The notes: a model not told the origin generated them from the letters alone. Shown: positions 1 to 4,880, counted from the stretch's first letter. The stretch is 5,540 nt of DNA from Thermobaculum sp042408415 (GCA_042408415.1 JBHORE010000094.1:1-5540), one strand, 5' to 3'. Numbers and translations are program-made.

Positions 1-113
1 TCTTCACGCGCCAGGTAGCTGGCAGGAACATGAATATCTACATGTCGATCGTTGACGATTTTGGGCGTGCCCAGTCGCCGGTAAAGATAGGCACCTGGTA
101 TGTAAGATAGCAA
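1..113 (-). CDS. Partial hypothetical protein, N-terminal end; possible ribbon-helix-helix DNA-binding protein
   Basis: An open frame enters from position 155 and runs leftward off the window edge without a stop. The only usual start codon in it is TTG at 113-111. The translation includes RRLGTPKIVNDRHVDIHVP followed by ASYLARE. The pattern of a basic residue, a short beta strand ending in VP, then a helix starting with small and charged residues resembles the N-terminus of CopG/ribbon-helix-helix proteins; this is inference from about 30 residues. I see no good Shine-Dalgarno site, and the strong hairpin at 122-166 sits just upstream. That arrangement is awkward for a 5' region. A competing plus-strand frame (3-110, ending in TAG) would place the hairpin directly after its stop. 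I cannot name the gene, and either strand could be wrong. Confidence 0.25.
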   Translation of the reverse strand, partial: MLSYIPGAYLYRRLGTPKIVNDRHVDIHVPASYLARE

Positions 114-121
114 ACAGCCTG

Positions 122-166
122 GGACTGCCTGGGAGAGCGCTAAGTTCGCGCCCGCTCAGGCAGTCC
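122..166. repeat. Strong hairpin, 10-bp perfect stem
   Basis: GGACTGCCTG at 122-131 is perfectly complementary to CAGGCAGTCC at 157-166, with a 25-nt loop that can form a second short AGCG/CGCT stem (136-139 with 153-156). It has no T-run on either side, so it is not a textbook intrinsic terminator. It could still end a plus-strand gene stopping at 110, or act as a 5' structure for a minus-strand gene. The base pairing is seen directly; the role is not known. Confidence 0.6.
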
Positions 167-332
167 ACCTACCACCGGCCTAAGTTCTTCATGGATGGTG
201 TGCCACCCAGAGGTGGGTAGGGGTATTCATGTCCATGGTCTCACTACCCCCACGGAGCTGTGCCTTGGTGCTATCCAGAGAGCTTATGGAGAACATATGG
301 ATGCTCCGAGGCATCCCCGAGCGTCCCTCTGA

Positions 333-357
333 CCCCTCTTCCACCACTGGAGAGGGG
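333..357. repeat. Compact stem-loop
   Basis: CCCCTCTTCCA (333-343) pairs with TGGAGAGGGG (348-357) through ten base pairs with one bulged base, closed by the tetraloop CCAC. The stem is GC-rich and would be very stable as RNA or cruciform. No T-tract follows, and no gene is recognised on either side, so a terminator role is unsupported. Confidence 0.5.
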
Positions 358-481
358 CACGCTGGGTGGATCCTAGAGGGCTTGGATATGAGGTGTATCT
401 TTGGGGAGTTTAGGGAGGGAGATTTGTGGGGGGAGACGCACTTGGGATACAGGGCATAGGACAGTATGGCCCATGAGTTGC

Positions 482-539
482 GGCTTGGAAGTGAGAGTTA
501 TTTGAATCCCCGATTCTTAAGAGGCCGGGAAATCGGGAA
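482..539 (+). repeat. Diverged ~59-bp direct repeat, copy 1
   Basis: This segment aligns with 1165-1223. The first 39 positions match at 32 sites without gaps. After a short variable centre with one gap, the last 13 positions match at 12. The conserved core reads GTTATnTGAATyCCCGAT and then yCTTAA. Within this copy CCCGATT (509-515) pairs with AATCGGG (531-537), so the repeat can form a hairpin. It could be a small non-autonomous mobile element, a REP-like element or a shared regulatory site. Confidence 0.6.
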
Positions 540-611
540 AAACTCCCACTGCAGGCAACCGATCTCGCCACTCCCCGGGGATGAGCCTCCCTGCAGCAAA
601 GACTTATCACT

Positions 612-645
612 CTCCCCAGAGGGAGCCACCAGCAGCCATCTGCTG
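612..645. repeat. Tandem pair of small stem-loops
   Basis: CTCCC (612-616) pairs with GGGAG (621-625) across the loop CAGA. Five bases later CAGCAG (630-635) pairs perfectly with CTGCTG (640-645) across the loop CCAT. Two neighbouring tetraloop hairpins in otherwise featureless DNA suggest RNA structure, though short stems also arise by chance in GC-rich sequence. Confidence 0.35.
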
Positions 646-825
646 ACCTGGAGGCTGTTCCGGCCAGCTACCTACCCCCAATTCCCCGCCCGAGAGATTT
701 CTATCGGAAGTGCAGTTCGGGTCACGGAGGCAGACGCTTCCTTCCCCTCTGGCTGCGGCAGAGAGTAGAGGGTAGATCTTACCTTCTCGAGGGGACTGAG
801 CAGAGTGCTCCTTGGGATGAAATTC

Positions 826-854
826 TTGACGATATGAGAGGAGGGATGTAGGAT
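826..854 (+). promoter_or_regulatory. Sigma70-type promoter upstream of the CRISPR repeats
   Basis: TTGACG (826-831) is separated by exactly 17 bases from TAGGAT (849-854). These match the consensus -35 and -10 boxes at five and four of six positions with ideal spacing. Transcription would start near 861 and run rightward into the repeats at 921. The distance and the repeat orientation fit a CRISPR leader promoter. The CTTGGGAT motif at 811-818 lies just before the -35 box. Confidence 0.5.
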
Positions 855-860
855 AGGGTG

Positions 861-920
861 GCGCGATACCAAACGGGGTATTTAAAATTAAACCCTAGGT
901 AGAATGCGGAGTTAGCAAGT
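861..920 (+). promoter_or_regulatory. Candidate CRISPR leader
   Basis: About 60 bases lie between the predicted transcription start and the first CRISPR repeat. They include an AT-rich block (878-893, TTTAAAATTAAA at its core) bounded by GGGT and ACCC, which makes an imperfect inverted repeat. Type I-E leaders are typically AT-rich and of this order of length. Its position at the 5' side of the repeats, as read in the direction that leaves GTGAACC at the repeat 3' end, supports the call. No adaptation signal can be proven from sequence alone. Confidence 0.35.
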
Positions 921-1009
921 ATCGTCCCCACACGCGTGGAGGTGAACCGTGCTGCGGTGCGCGCTGAGGCAGCACGACATAATCGTCCCCACACGCGTGG
1001 GGGTGAACC
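921..1009 (+). CRISPR. Minimal type I-E-like CRISPR: two repeats, one spacer
   Basis: Two 28-base repeats (921-948 and 982-1009) are identical except for A instead of G at repeat position 20 in the first copy. They enclose a 33-base spacer (949-981), giving the 61-base period of type I-E arrays. The repeat has the I-E form: a CCCCAC/GTGGGG stem with a four-base loop, followed by GTGAACC, which would form the crRNA 5' handle. The substitution in repeat 1 breaks one stem pair. No third repeat is found 61 bases to either side, so 1010-1042 would be at most an orphan spacer. No cas gene lies in the window, so any processing would rely on Cas proteins encoded elsewhere, or this is a remnant. Confidence 0.8.
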
Positions 1010-1370
1010 TCATCGGAAGATGGGATGGGGCGTAAGGGGGTGCCTGGAGCTGCCCGCTGCTGGGGGAGAAGATGATTGATCTTTGAGGCCTGGGTACGCA
1101 TCGGAGAGTGCGAGCACTCCAGGGTTGTGGCTTGGGATTGGGGCTTGGAGGATTTTAGAAGGACGACTTGGGATTGAGTGTTATGTGAATTCCCGATCCT
1201 TAAAGTAATTGGGAATTCGGGAAGATGCGCCGGGCAATATCTCAGGGCCCAGCGAGCCTCTGAAACGGGCTGCCCGGGATGCTTCCTCTATAAGGAACCG
1301 AAGGGTCATCTTGAAGCGTGCGTGTGGGGTACGTTCGTGGCCGCACGTGAGGGGGAACAACGAGCTATTG
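1010..1370. other. Non-coding stretch between the CRISPR repeats and the nucleotidyltransferase gene
   Basis: No credible gene is seen. The nucleotidyltransferase frame does stay open upstream to 1209, but that extension has a basic, low-complexity composition, carries no family homology I recognise, and overlaps repeat copy 2 at its beginning. The stretch holds CTTGGGAT at 1131 and 1167, repeat copy 2, and a small hairpin around 1103-1120 (GGAG..GTGC with GCACTCC). Confidence 0.5.
1165..1223 (+). repeat. Diverged ~59-bp direct repeat, copy 2
   Basis: Second copy of the element at 482-539, in the same orientation and 683 bases downstream; the pair flanks the CRISPR repeats. Here GAATTCCC (1187-1194) pairs perfectly with GGGAATTC (1211-1218), an 8-bp stem with a 16-base loop. 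Both copies keep a foldable shape, although the paired bases differ between them. Hairpin retention alongside sequence drift hints at selection on structure, but two copies are too few to prove it. Confidence 0.6.
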
Positions 1371-1379
1371 TGCTATAGT
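1371..1379 (+). promoter_or_regulatory. Extended -10 promoter of the nucleotidyltransferase gene (leaderless)
   Basis: TGCTATAGT is an extended -10 element (TGn followed by TATAGT). The usual start point, about seven bases beyond the box, coincides with the A of the ATG at 1386. The mRNA would then be leaderless. No good -35 box is seen 17 bases upstream, which is acceptable with an extended -10. No Shine-Dalgarno sequence precedes the ATG, which is consistent. Confidence 0.5.
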
Positions 1380-1385
1380 GGTCCC

Positions 1386-1943
1386 ATGTGCGAGTGTGAA
1401 GATGAAGCCTTGGAGATCACGGTGGTACCCAGGAACAGGGGGCACTTTGAGCGCTTGATGGCAATGACCGCCGAGGTGCTCGAGGTGTGCCGCACCCTGG
1501 GTGTGCGCCCTCTGCTGACAGGCAGCCTGGCGGTGATAGCCCATACGGGCGAGAGCTCCATTGAGGTGCACGATGTGGACCTTGCCTGCCACAAGGTGGA
1601 TTTCCCGCGGCTGCGGGCGGCGCTGGAAGCAAGGGGAATGGCCTGCTCCGTGACCGACTGGCACGTGCTGCAGGTCCGCAGGGATGGCCTCAAGGTGGAG
1701 TTCGATGACGCGGAGTTCTGGCTGGCGGGCATCCCTGAGGATCGCGTGGTGGTACGCATCGCAGGGCATGAGGTGCCTGCCGTGGGGCTAGAGGCCCTGA
1801 AGGAGCTCTACAGGCGGGGACTGGTGGTCACAGCAGGAGTGGCAGCGGCCGCCGACAAGCACAGGGCGATACGCGAGAAGCTCAGGCTACTCCGGAGTTG
1901 TACTGATGGCGGAGAACCTCTCGGGGTCGCCTCGCCACACTAG
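1386..1943 (+). CDS. Nucleotidyltransferase-fold protein (AbiEii/MNT-like), 185 aa
   Basis: The protein carries the minimal signature of the nucleotidyltransferase superfamily. LLTGSLAV (residues 43-50) supplies the GS of the active-site helix, DVD (63-65) supplies two metal-binding carboxylates, and VEFDD (104-108) offers the third. The C-terminal part (LEALKELYRRGL near 135-146 and a charged helix ADKHRAIREKLRLL near 156-169) resembles the helical tail of aminoglycoside nucleotidyltransferases and AbiEii-type toxins. Such enzymes transfer an NMP group to a small molecule, RNA or protein; the substrate here cannot be told. I chose ATG 1386 over the longer frame from 1209 because the extended -10 box sits just before it and because the family resemblance begins after it. 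The last 57 bases overlap the end of the convergent sdpI gene. No antitoxin partner (such as AbiEi) is adjacent, so a toxin role is unproven. Confidence 0.75.
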   Translation: MCECEDEALEITVVPRNRGHFERLMAMTAEVLEVCRTLGVRPLLTGSLAVIAHTGESSIEVHDVDLACHKVDFPRLRAALEARGMACSVTDWHVLQVRRDGLKVEFDDAEFWLAGIPEDRVVVRIAGHEVPAVGLEALKELYRRGLVVTAGVAAAADKHRAIREKLRLLRSCTDGGEPLGVASPH

Positions 1944-2567
1944 GTAGGAGTAGAGCGTCAGCCAGATGATATCTGCCAACAGCAGTAGAATCGCCCCAAG
2001 CACTAGCCAGCCGTAGGGAGCTACCACACCCGCAATGGCTATCAGCAGACCCAGCGGGGTCATCGTGAGCCCGGCCATCCTGTGCGTCTTCACCCAGGAC
2101 CGCTTGCTGGCGAGCGTCCAGGGTGTGCGTACTCCTACGAACCAGTTGGGGCGGATCTTTCCCATCAGGTTGCCCAGCAAGGCGAACGTCAGCCCGAGGG
2201 TGATCGCCATCACCCGCACCATGTTGACCTCCACCCCCAGCGCCCACATCAGGACGACACAGTGGACTACCGCCATCATGAGGAGTATCGCTAGTCGGAT
2301 GACGTAGTACGGCGTGGTGAACTGCCGGTAGTTGGCCCTGCCAGGGTCTATGTTTGGCAGCAGCGTCATCAATAGGTAGATCCCCAGTGCCACCGCTGGC
2401 AGGAGGAAAAGCCCCGGCAGCTTACCTGCGTACCCGTCCGGCCTGTCCGATATGTCCCAGTGGATGGGCACCCTCTGCGGGGCGAAGGGCCATGCGATGA
2501 GAGAGCCCACGAGCATGAGCGCTATGATCATCAGATGTGGCCAATCTCTCCTAACGGACACTACCAT
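1887..2567 (-). CDS. sdpI: SdpI family membrane protein (DUF1648 + SdpI), 226 aa
   Basis: This is an integral membrane protein with about six hydrophobic segments (roughly residues 11-29, 50-70, 87-110, 116-135, 166-184 and 186-210). The DUF1648 motif follows helix 1 (VPIHWDISDRPDGYAGK, 33-49). The SdpI signature lies between helices 4 and 5, with WFVGVRTPWTL at 142-152 followed by KTHR at 160-163. In Bacillus subtilis SdpI protects against the SDP cannibalism toxin and, when occupied by toxin, sequesters the repressor SdpR at the membrane. The start is well supported: GGAGGAG (minus strand, 2581-2575) lies seven bases before the ATG, inside the end of sdpR. The two genes overlap by 17 bases, so translation is probably coupled. 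The 3' end overlaps the convergent nucleotidyltransferase gene. No sdpC-like toxin gene is visible, so its ligand is unknown; many SdpI homologues stand alone. Confidence 0.88.
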   Translation of the reverse strand: MVVSVRRDWPHLMIIALMLVGSLIAWPFAPQRVPIHWDISDRPDGYAGKLPGLFLLPAVALGIYLLMTLLPNIDPGRANYRQFTTPYYVIRLAILLMMAVVHCVVLMWALGVEVNMVRVMAITLGLTFALLGNLMGKIRPNWFVGVRTPWTLASKRSWVKTHRMAGLTMTPLGLLIAIAGVVAPYGWLVLGAILLLLADIIWLTLYSYLVWRGDPERFSAISTTPE

Positions 2568-2853
2568 CTTTTGTCTCCTCCAACCTCTCGCCGACGTGCA
2601 GCAGGCGCATCACCGCTGCCAGAAGCTCCTCGTGCGCTGCAGTGTTCAGGCTGTAGACTATGCTCGTGCCGTTGCGCTCGGTAACCACCAACCCGGCATC
2701 CCTCAGCACGCCCAGGTGCTCGGAGATCGTGGAGGCCGGGCGGTCAAACGCCGCGACGATCTCCCCGGCGGTCATGTCCCGCTTCCCAAGCAGCCTGAGG
2801 ATCTCCCTGCGCGTGGGGTCGGCCAGCGCCTTGAAGACTGTATCCATCGGCAT
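2551..2853 (-). CDS. sdpR: ArsR-family repressor, SdpR-like, 100 aa
   Basis: A single winged-helix domain fills the protein. It has the ArsR opening motif (FKALADPTRREILRLL, residues 7-22), the helix-turn-helix (about 27-56, with the recognition helix around STISEHLGVLRDAGL) and the wing (57-70, ending IVYSLN). It has no cysteine at all and lacks the ELCVCD metal site, so metal sensing of the ArsR/SmtB kind is unlikely; this matches the SdpR subgroup. It sits directly before sdpI with a 17-base overlap, the arrangement of sdpRI in Bacillus subtilis, where SdpR represses its own operon. An AGGG element nine bases before the ATG at 2853 supports that start; a second ATG lies two codons further in. 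A palindrome between its promoter and start is the obvious operator. Confidence 0.88.
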   Translation of the reverse strand: MPMDTVFKALADPTRREILRLLGKRDMTAGEIVAAFDRPASTISEHLGVLRDAGLVVTERNGTSIVYSLNTAAHEELLAAVMRLLHVGERLEETKDGSVR

Positions 2854-2878
2854 ATGGCAGATCCCTATTTTGTTGCAT

Positions 2879-2900
2879 TATTTCGGCAATCTCCGAAATA
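2879..2900 (-). promoter_or_regulatory. Candidate SdpR operator
   Basis: TATTTCGG (2879-2886) and CCGAAATA (2893-2900) form a perfect 8-bp inverted repeat with a six-base spacer. It lies a few bases downstream of the predicted transcription start (about 2903) and before the sdpR start codon. A bound dimer would block promoter clearance, as expected of an autorepressing ArsR protein. Binding by SdpR itself is inferred from position. Confidence 0.6.
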
Positions 2901-2909
2901 TCCGAGGTG

Positions 2910-2938
2910 ATTATATACCCTCCGGTAGCGGGCTGCAA
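2910..2938 (-). promoter_or_regulatory. Promoter of sdpRI
   Basis: On the minus strand TTGCAG (2938-2933) is followed after 17 bases by a perfect TATAAT (2915-2910). Transcription would start near 2903, giving a 5' leader of about 50 bases that contains the palindrome. The -35 box abuts the stop codon of the upstream Nudix gene, so sdpRI can be read from this promoter as well as from read-through. Confidence 0.65.
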
Positions 2939-2939
2939 G

Positions 2940-3407
2940 CTAGCGCACGAAGATGCTGCCACCGAAGGCCACAGCGTCGCGGATGCGCTCGATGTGCGTC
3001 TGCGCGGTGTTCTCCGGCAGATGCTCTGGGTCGAAGTAGGCGATCTCCAGCACCTCGGGGCCAGGCTTGAGCTGGCCGTACATGGGCTCGCAGAGGAAGC
3101 CGATGCTGACGACGTGGTACTTCCTGGCGCCGTTGTCGTAGGAGATGATGACGTTGGGATCGGAGTAGATGCCGAAGAGGTTGACGGGGCGCACGTGGAC
3201 GCCTATCTCCTCCTCTAGCTCGCGCACCACGGCCTCCACCACGCGCTCGCCGGGCTCCACTCCACCACCTGGGAGAGCCCACCAGCCGTTGTCGGCCCTG
3301 CGGATGAGGAGGATGCGGCCCTGGGAGTCGAACAGCACGCCGGACACGGTCAGCCGGATGCTTGCTGTTCTGCCGATGCGTTCGCCGAAGATGAGTTCTG
3401 TGGTCAT
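2940..3407 (-). CDS. Nudix hydrolase, 155 aa
   Basis: The Nudix box is complete: G48, E54, REL (62-64), E66, E67, G69 and V70 satisfy Gx5Ex7REUxEExGU, so the Mg-binding helix should be active. The preceding strand (ILLIRRADNGWWALPGGG, about 32-49) is typical. The family cleaves nucleoside diphosphates linked to another moiety (oxidised dNTPs, NDP-sugars, ADP-ribose and similar); the substrate cannot be fixed from the sequence. The SYDNGARKYHVV segment (89-100) and the YFDPEHLPE segment near 124-132 are common in small ADP-ribose- or NTP-type Nudix proteins. Its ATG overlaps the TGA of the upstream cca gene (ATGA at 3407-3404), and its Shine-Dalgarno site is weak (GGAG far upstream, AGG at eight bases), so translational coupling to cca is likely. 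Length is normal for a single-domain family member. Confidence 0.92.
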   Translation of the reverse strand: MTTELIFGERIGRTASIRLTVSGVLFDSQGRILLIRRADNGWWALPGGGVEPGERVVEAVVRELEEEIGVHVRPVNLFGIYSDPNVIISYDNGARKYHVVSIGFLCEPMYGQLKPGPEVLEIAYFDPEHLPENTAQTHIERIRDAVAFGGSIFVR

Positions 3408-4825
3408 GTCTGCCTGGTCTCCGAAGATGATGTTAGGGTCTCGCTGCCGTACAGCTCTTGGTACTTCTCGCGCACGAGGCGCTCAGCGGTTTGCCGGTCG
3501 TCTGGGGCTAGCTCGCCCTCGATCACTAGGTCCAGCAGGTAGTTCTTCAGGGTCTTGATCCACGGGCCGGGGCCACGGCCGAAGATGCGCATGAGGTCGT
3601 TGCCGTCCAGGGGTGGCCGCAGCTCGCGGATGGCGGCCTCCTCTTCAAGGCGCTGGATGCGCTCCCGCAGCTCCCGCACGCGCTGGACTCCTGCCTCCAC
3701 CTTCTGGCGCCTGTAGGAGGTGATGTCGGCCTGGGAGAGCGCCAACAGCGGCTCCAGCTCGTCACCCGCCTCGCGCACGAGCCGGCGCACGGCCCCATCG
3801 GTCCATACCTCAGGTTCATAGCTGTTGGCTTGGGTGTGCATCCTGACCACCTTGGCGACGGCCTCGATCGTCTGTCTGTCGTAGTGCAGACGCGAGAGGA
3901 TCTCTTCGGCCATCTTTGCCCCAATCGTCTCGTGGTGGTCGAAGTGCACCTTGCCGTCGCGGATGCCGAAGGTGCGGGGCTTGGCGATGTCGTGCAGCAG
4001 CGCTGCCCAGCGGGTGACCAGGTCTGGCGGGGTGTTTCTGACCACCTTGAGGGTATGCAGGAAGATGTCCTTGTGCTTGCCGCCGCCGGTGGATACCTGC
4101 TTGAGCTCTACGACCTCCGGGACTATGTACCGCATGAGGCCCAGGTCGACGAGCGCGGCTATGGCCACATCGGGTGCGGGGCCGGTGAGCATGCGGGTGA
4201 GCTCGTCGCGCACCCTCTCCACGCTGATCTTGCAGATCTGTGCGGCGTGCTTGCGGATGGCCTCGGCGGTGCGGGGCTCTATCTTGAAGCCCAGGTTGGC
4301 CGCAAACCGCACGGCCCGCATCAGCCGCAAGGGGTCATCCCGGAAACGGGCGTCGGGATCGCCCACGGCGCGGATCACCCTGGCATGCAGGTCCTCTACG
4401 CCGCCGAAGGGATCGATCAGCCTCCCGCTGGGGATGTCCATGGCGATGGCGTTGACGGTGAAGTCCCTGCGCGACAGGTCCTCCTCCAGCGAGATGCCGA
4501 AGGTCACCTTGGGCTTGCGGGAGTCGGGCGAGTACCACTCTCCCCTGTAGGTGGTGATCTCCACCCTGTAGGGACCGAACATGGCGCCGATCGTGCCGAA
4601 GCGCTCTCCCACGGTGTAGATGCTGTCCGGGCGGAGGGGCGCAAGCAGGCGCTTTATCTCCTCGGGATGCGCGGAGGTGGCGAAGTCCAGCTCCTGGACG
4701 TCCTTCCCCAGGAGGGAGTCGCGCACGTACCCGCCAACGGCGTACAGCTCATGTCCCGCATCGGTAAACTGCTTGTGTAGTCGGTAGACGAACTCTGGAA
4801 ACTGCATATCAAGTAAAGGTAGCAT
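3404..4825 (-). CDS. cca: CCA-adding tRNA nucleotidyltransferase with HD domain, 473 aa
   Basis: This enzyme builds or repairs the CCA end of tRNAs from CTP and ATP in the cytoplasm. Class II motifs appear in order: GGYVRDSLLG (31-40), ELDFATSA (45-52, metal-binding region), GERFGTIGA (73-81), SRRDFTVNAIA (118-128), IDPFGG (137-142) and the templating region DDPLRLMRAVRFAA (163-176). An RNA-binding neck and then an HD phosphohydrolase domain follow (HTLKV at 257, LLHDIAKP at 276-283, HHET at 297-300, MH at 329-330). A charged coiled-coil-like helix (about 378-402) and a tail domain close the protein. The length and HD domain match the actinobacterial and Chloroflexota type. The first carboxylate of the usual DxD is Glu45. 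Two in-frame starts are possible (4825 and 4807) and neither has a clear Shine-Dalgarno site; I took the first. It heads a unit with the Nudix gene. Confidence 0.95.
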   Translation of the reverse strand: MLPLLDMQFPEFVYRLHKQFTDAGHELYAVGGYVRDSLLGKDVQELDFATSAHPEEIKRLLAPLRPDSIYTVGERFGTIGAMFGPYRVEITTYRGEWYSPDSRKPKVTFGISLEEDLSRRDFTVNAIAMDIPSGRLIDPFGGVEDLHARVIRAVGDPDARFRDDPLRLMRAVRFAANLGFKIEPRTAEAIRKHAAQICKISVERVRDELTRMLTGPAPDVAIAALVDLGLMRYIVPEVVELKQVSTGGGKHKDIFLHTLKVVRNTPPDLVTRWAALLHDIAKPRTFGIRDGKVHFDHHETIGAKMAEEILSRLHYDRQTIEAVAKVVRMHTQANSYEPEVWTDGAVRRLVREAGDELEPLLALSQADITSYRRQKVEAGVQRVRELRERIQRLEEEAAIRELRPPLDGNDLMRIFGRGPGPWIKTLKNYLLDLVIEGELAPDDRQTAERLVREKYQELYGSETLTSSSETRQT

Positions 4826-4846
4826 TCAGGAACTTGGCAGGTCAAG

Positions 4847-4880
4847 CTTGTGCCACAAGGCAATTATACCCTCCTTGTGG
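4847..4880 (-). promoter_or_regulatory. cca promoter with nested inverted repeats
   Basis: A perfect TATAAT box (minus strand, 4868-4863) lies almost exactly at the centre of an 8-bp inverted repeat: CCACAAGG at 4853-4860 and CCTTGTGG at 4873-4880. A second palindrome, CTTGTGcCACAAG at 4847-4859, shares the inner half-site and covers the predicted start point (about 4856). The half-sites of the larger palindrome are 20 bases apart, two helical turns, which suits a dimeric regulator occluding the -10 box. No good -35 box is seen, so activation is also possible. The 5' leader to the ATG is about 30 bases. Confidence 0.5.

Larger units (their letters stand above)
167..825. other. Non-coding stretch with no credible gene
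   Basis: Several frames stay open for 60-100 codons here, but their translations are rich in Pro, Ser, Arg and Gly, show no domain, and lack convincing ribosome binding sites. I treat the stretch as non-coding. It does hold a tight hairpin at 333-357, two neighbouring stem-loops at 612-645, the first copy of a ~59-bp direct repeat at 482-539, and CTTGGGAT at 441 and 811. It may be a decayed accessory region or may encode an unrecognised structured RNA. Confidence 0.5.

Noticed and set aside
3..110. Plus-strand frame ending in TAG at the left edge
   Set aside because: At 35 codons it shows no recognisable motif. The minus-strand frame looks more protein-like, although the hairpin after 110 keeps the plus option open.
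466..768. Plus-strand open frame of 100 codons
   Set aside because: Its composition is rich in Ser, Pro and Arg, it shows no domain, it starts without a ribosome binding site, and it runs through the ~59-bp repeat and several hairpins.
1010..1042. A possible second CRISPR spacer after repeat 2
   Set aside because: No repeat or degenerate repeat begins at 1043, so this is only sequence following the last repeat.
895..1101. Minus-strand frame across the CRISPR repeats
   Set aside because: Its PxVWGR-like periodic motif is the translation of the CRISPR repeats, a common false gene call.
1209..1385. N-terminal extension of the nucleotidyltransferase
   Set aside because: It resembles no family sequence I recognise, starts inside the direct repeat, and would place the extended -10 box within the gene.
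1365..1769. Long minus-strand frames opposite the nucleotidyltransferase
   Set aside because: They are His-, Arg- and Pro-rich shadows of the plus-strand gene, which has clear active-site motifs.
3830..4780. Plus-strand frame of 316 codons opposite cca
   Set aside because: It is a GC-driven antisense shadow; the minus strand encodes a full CCA-adding enzyme with all motifs.
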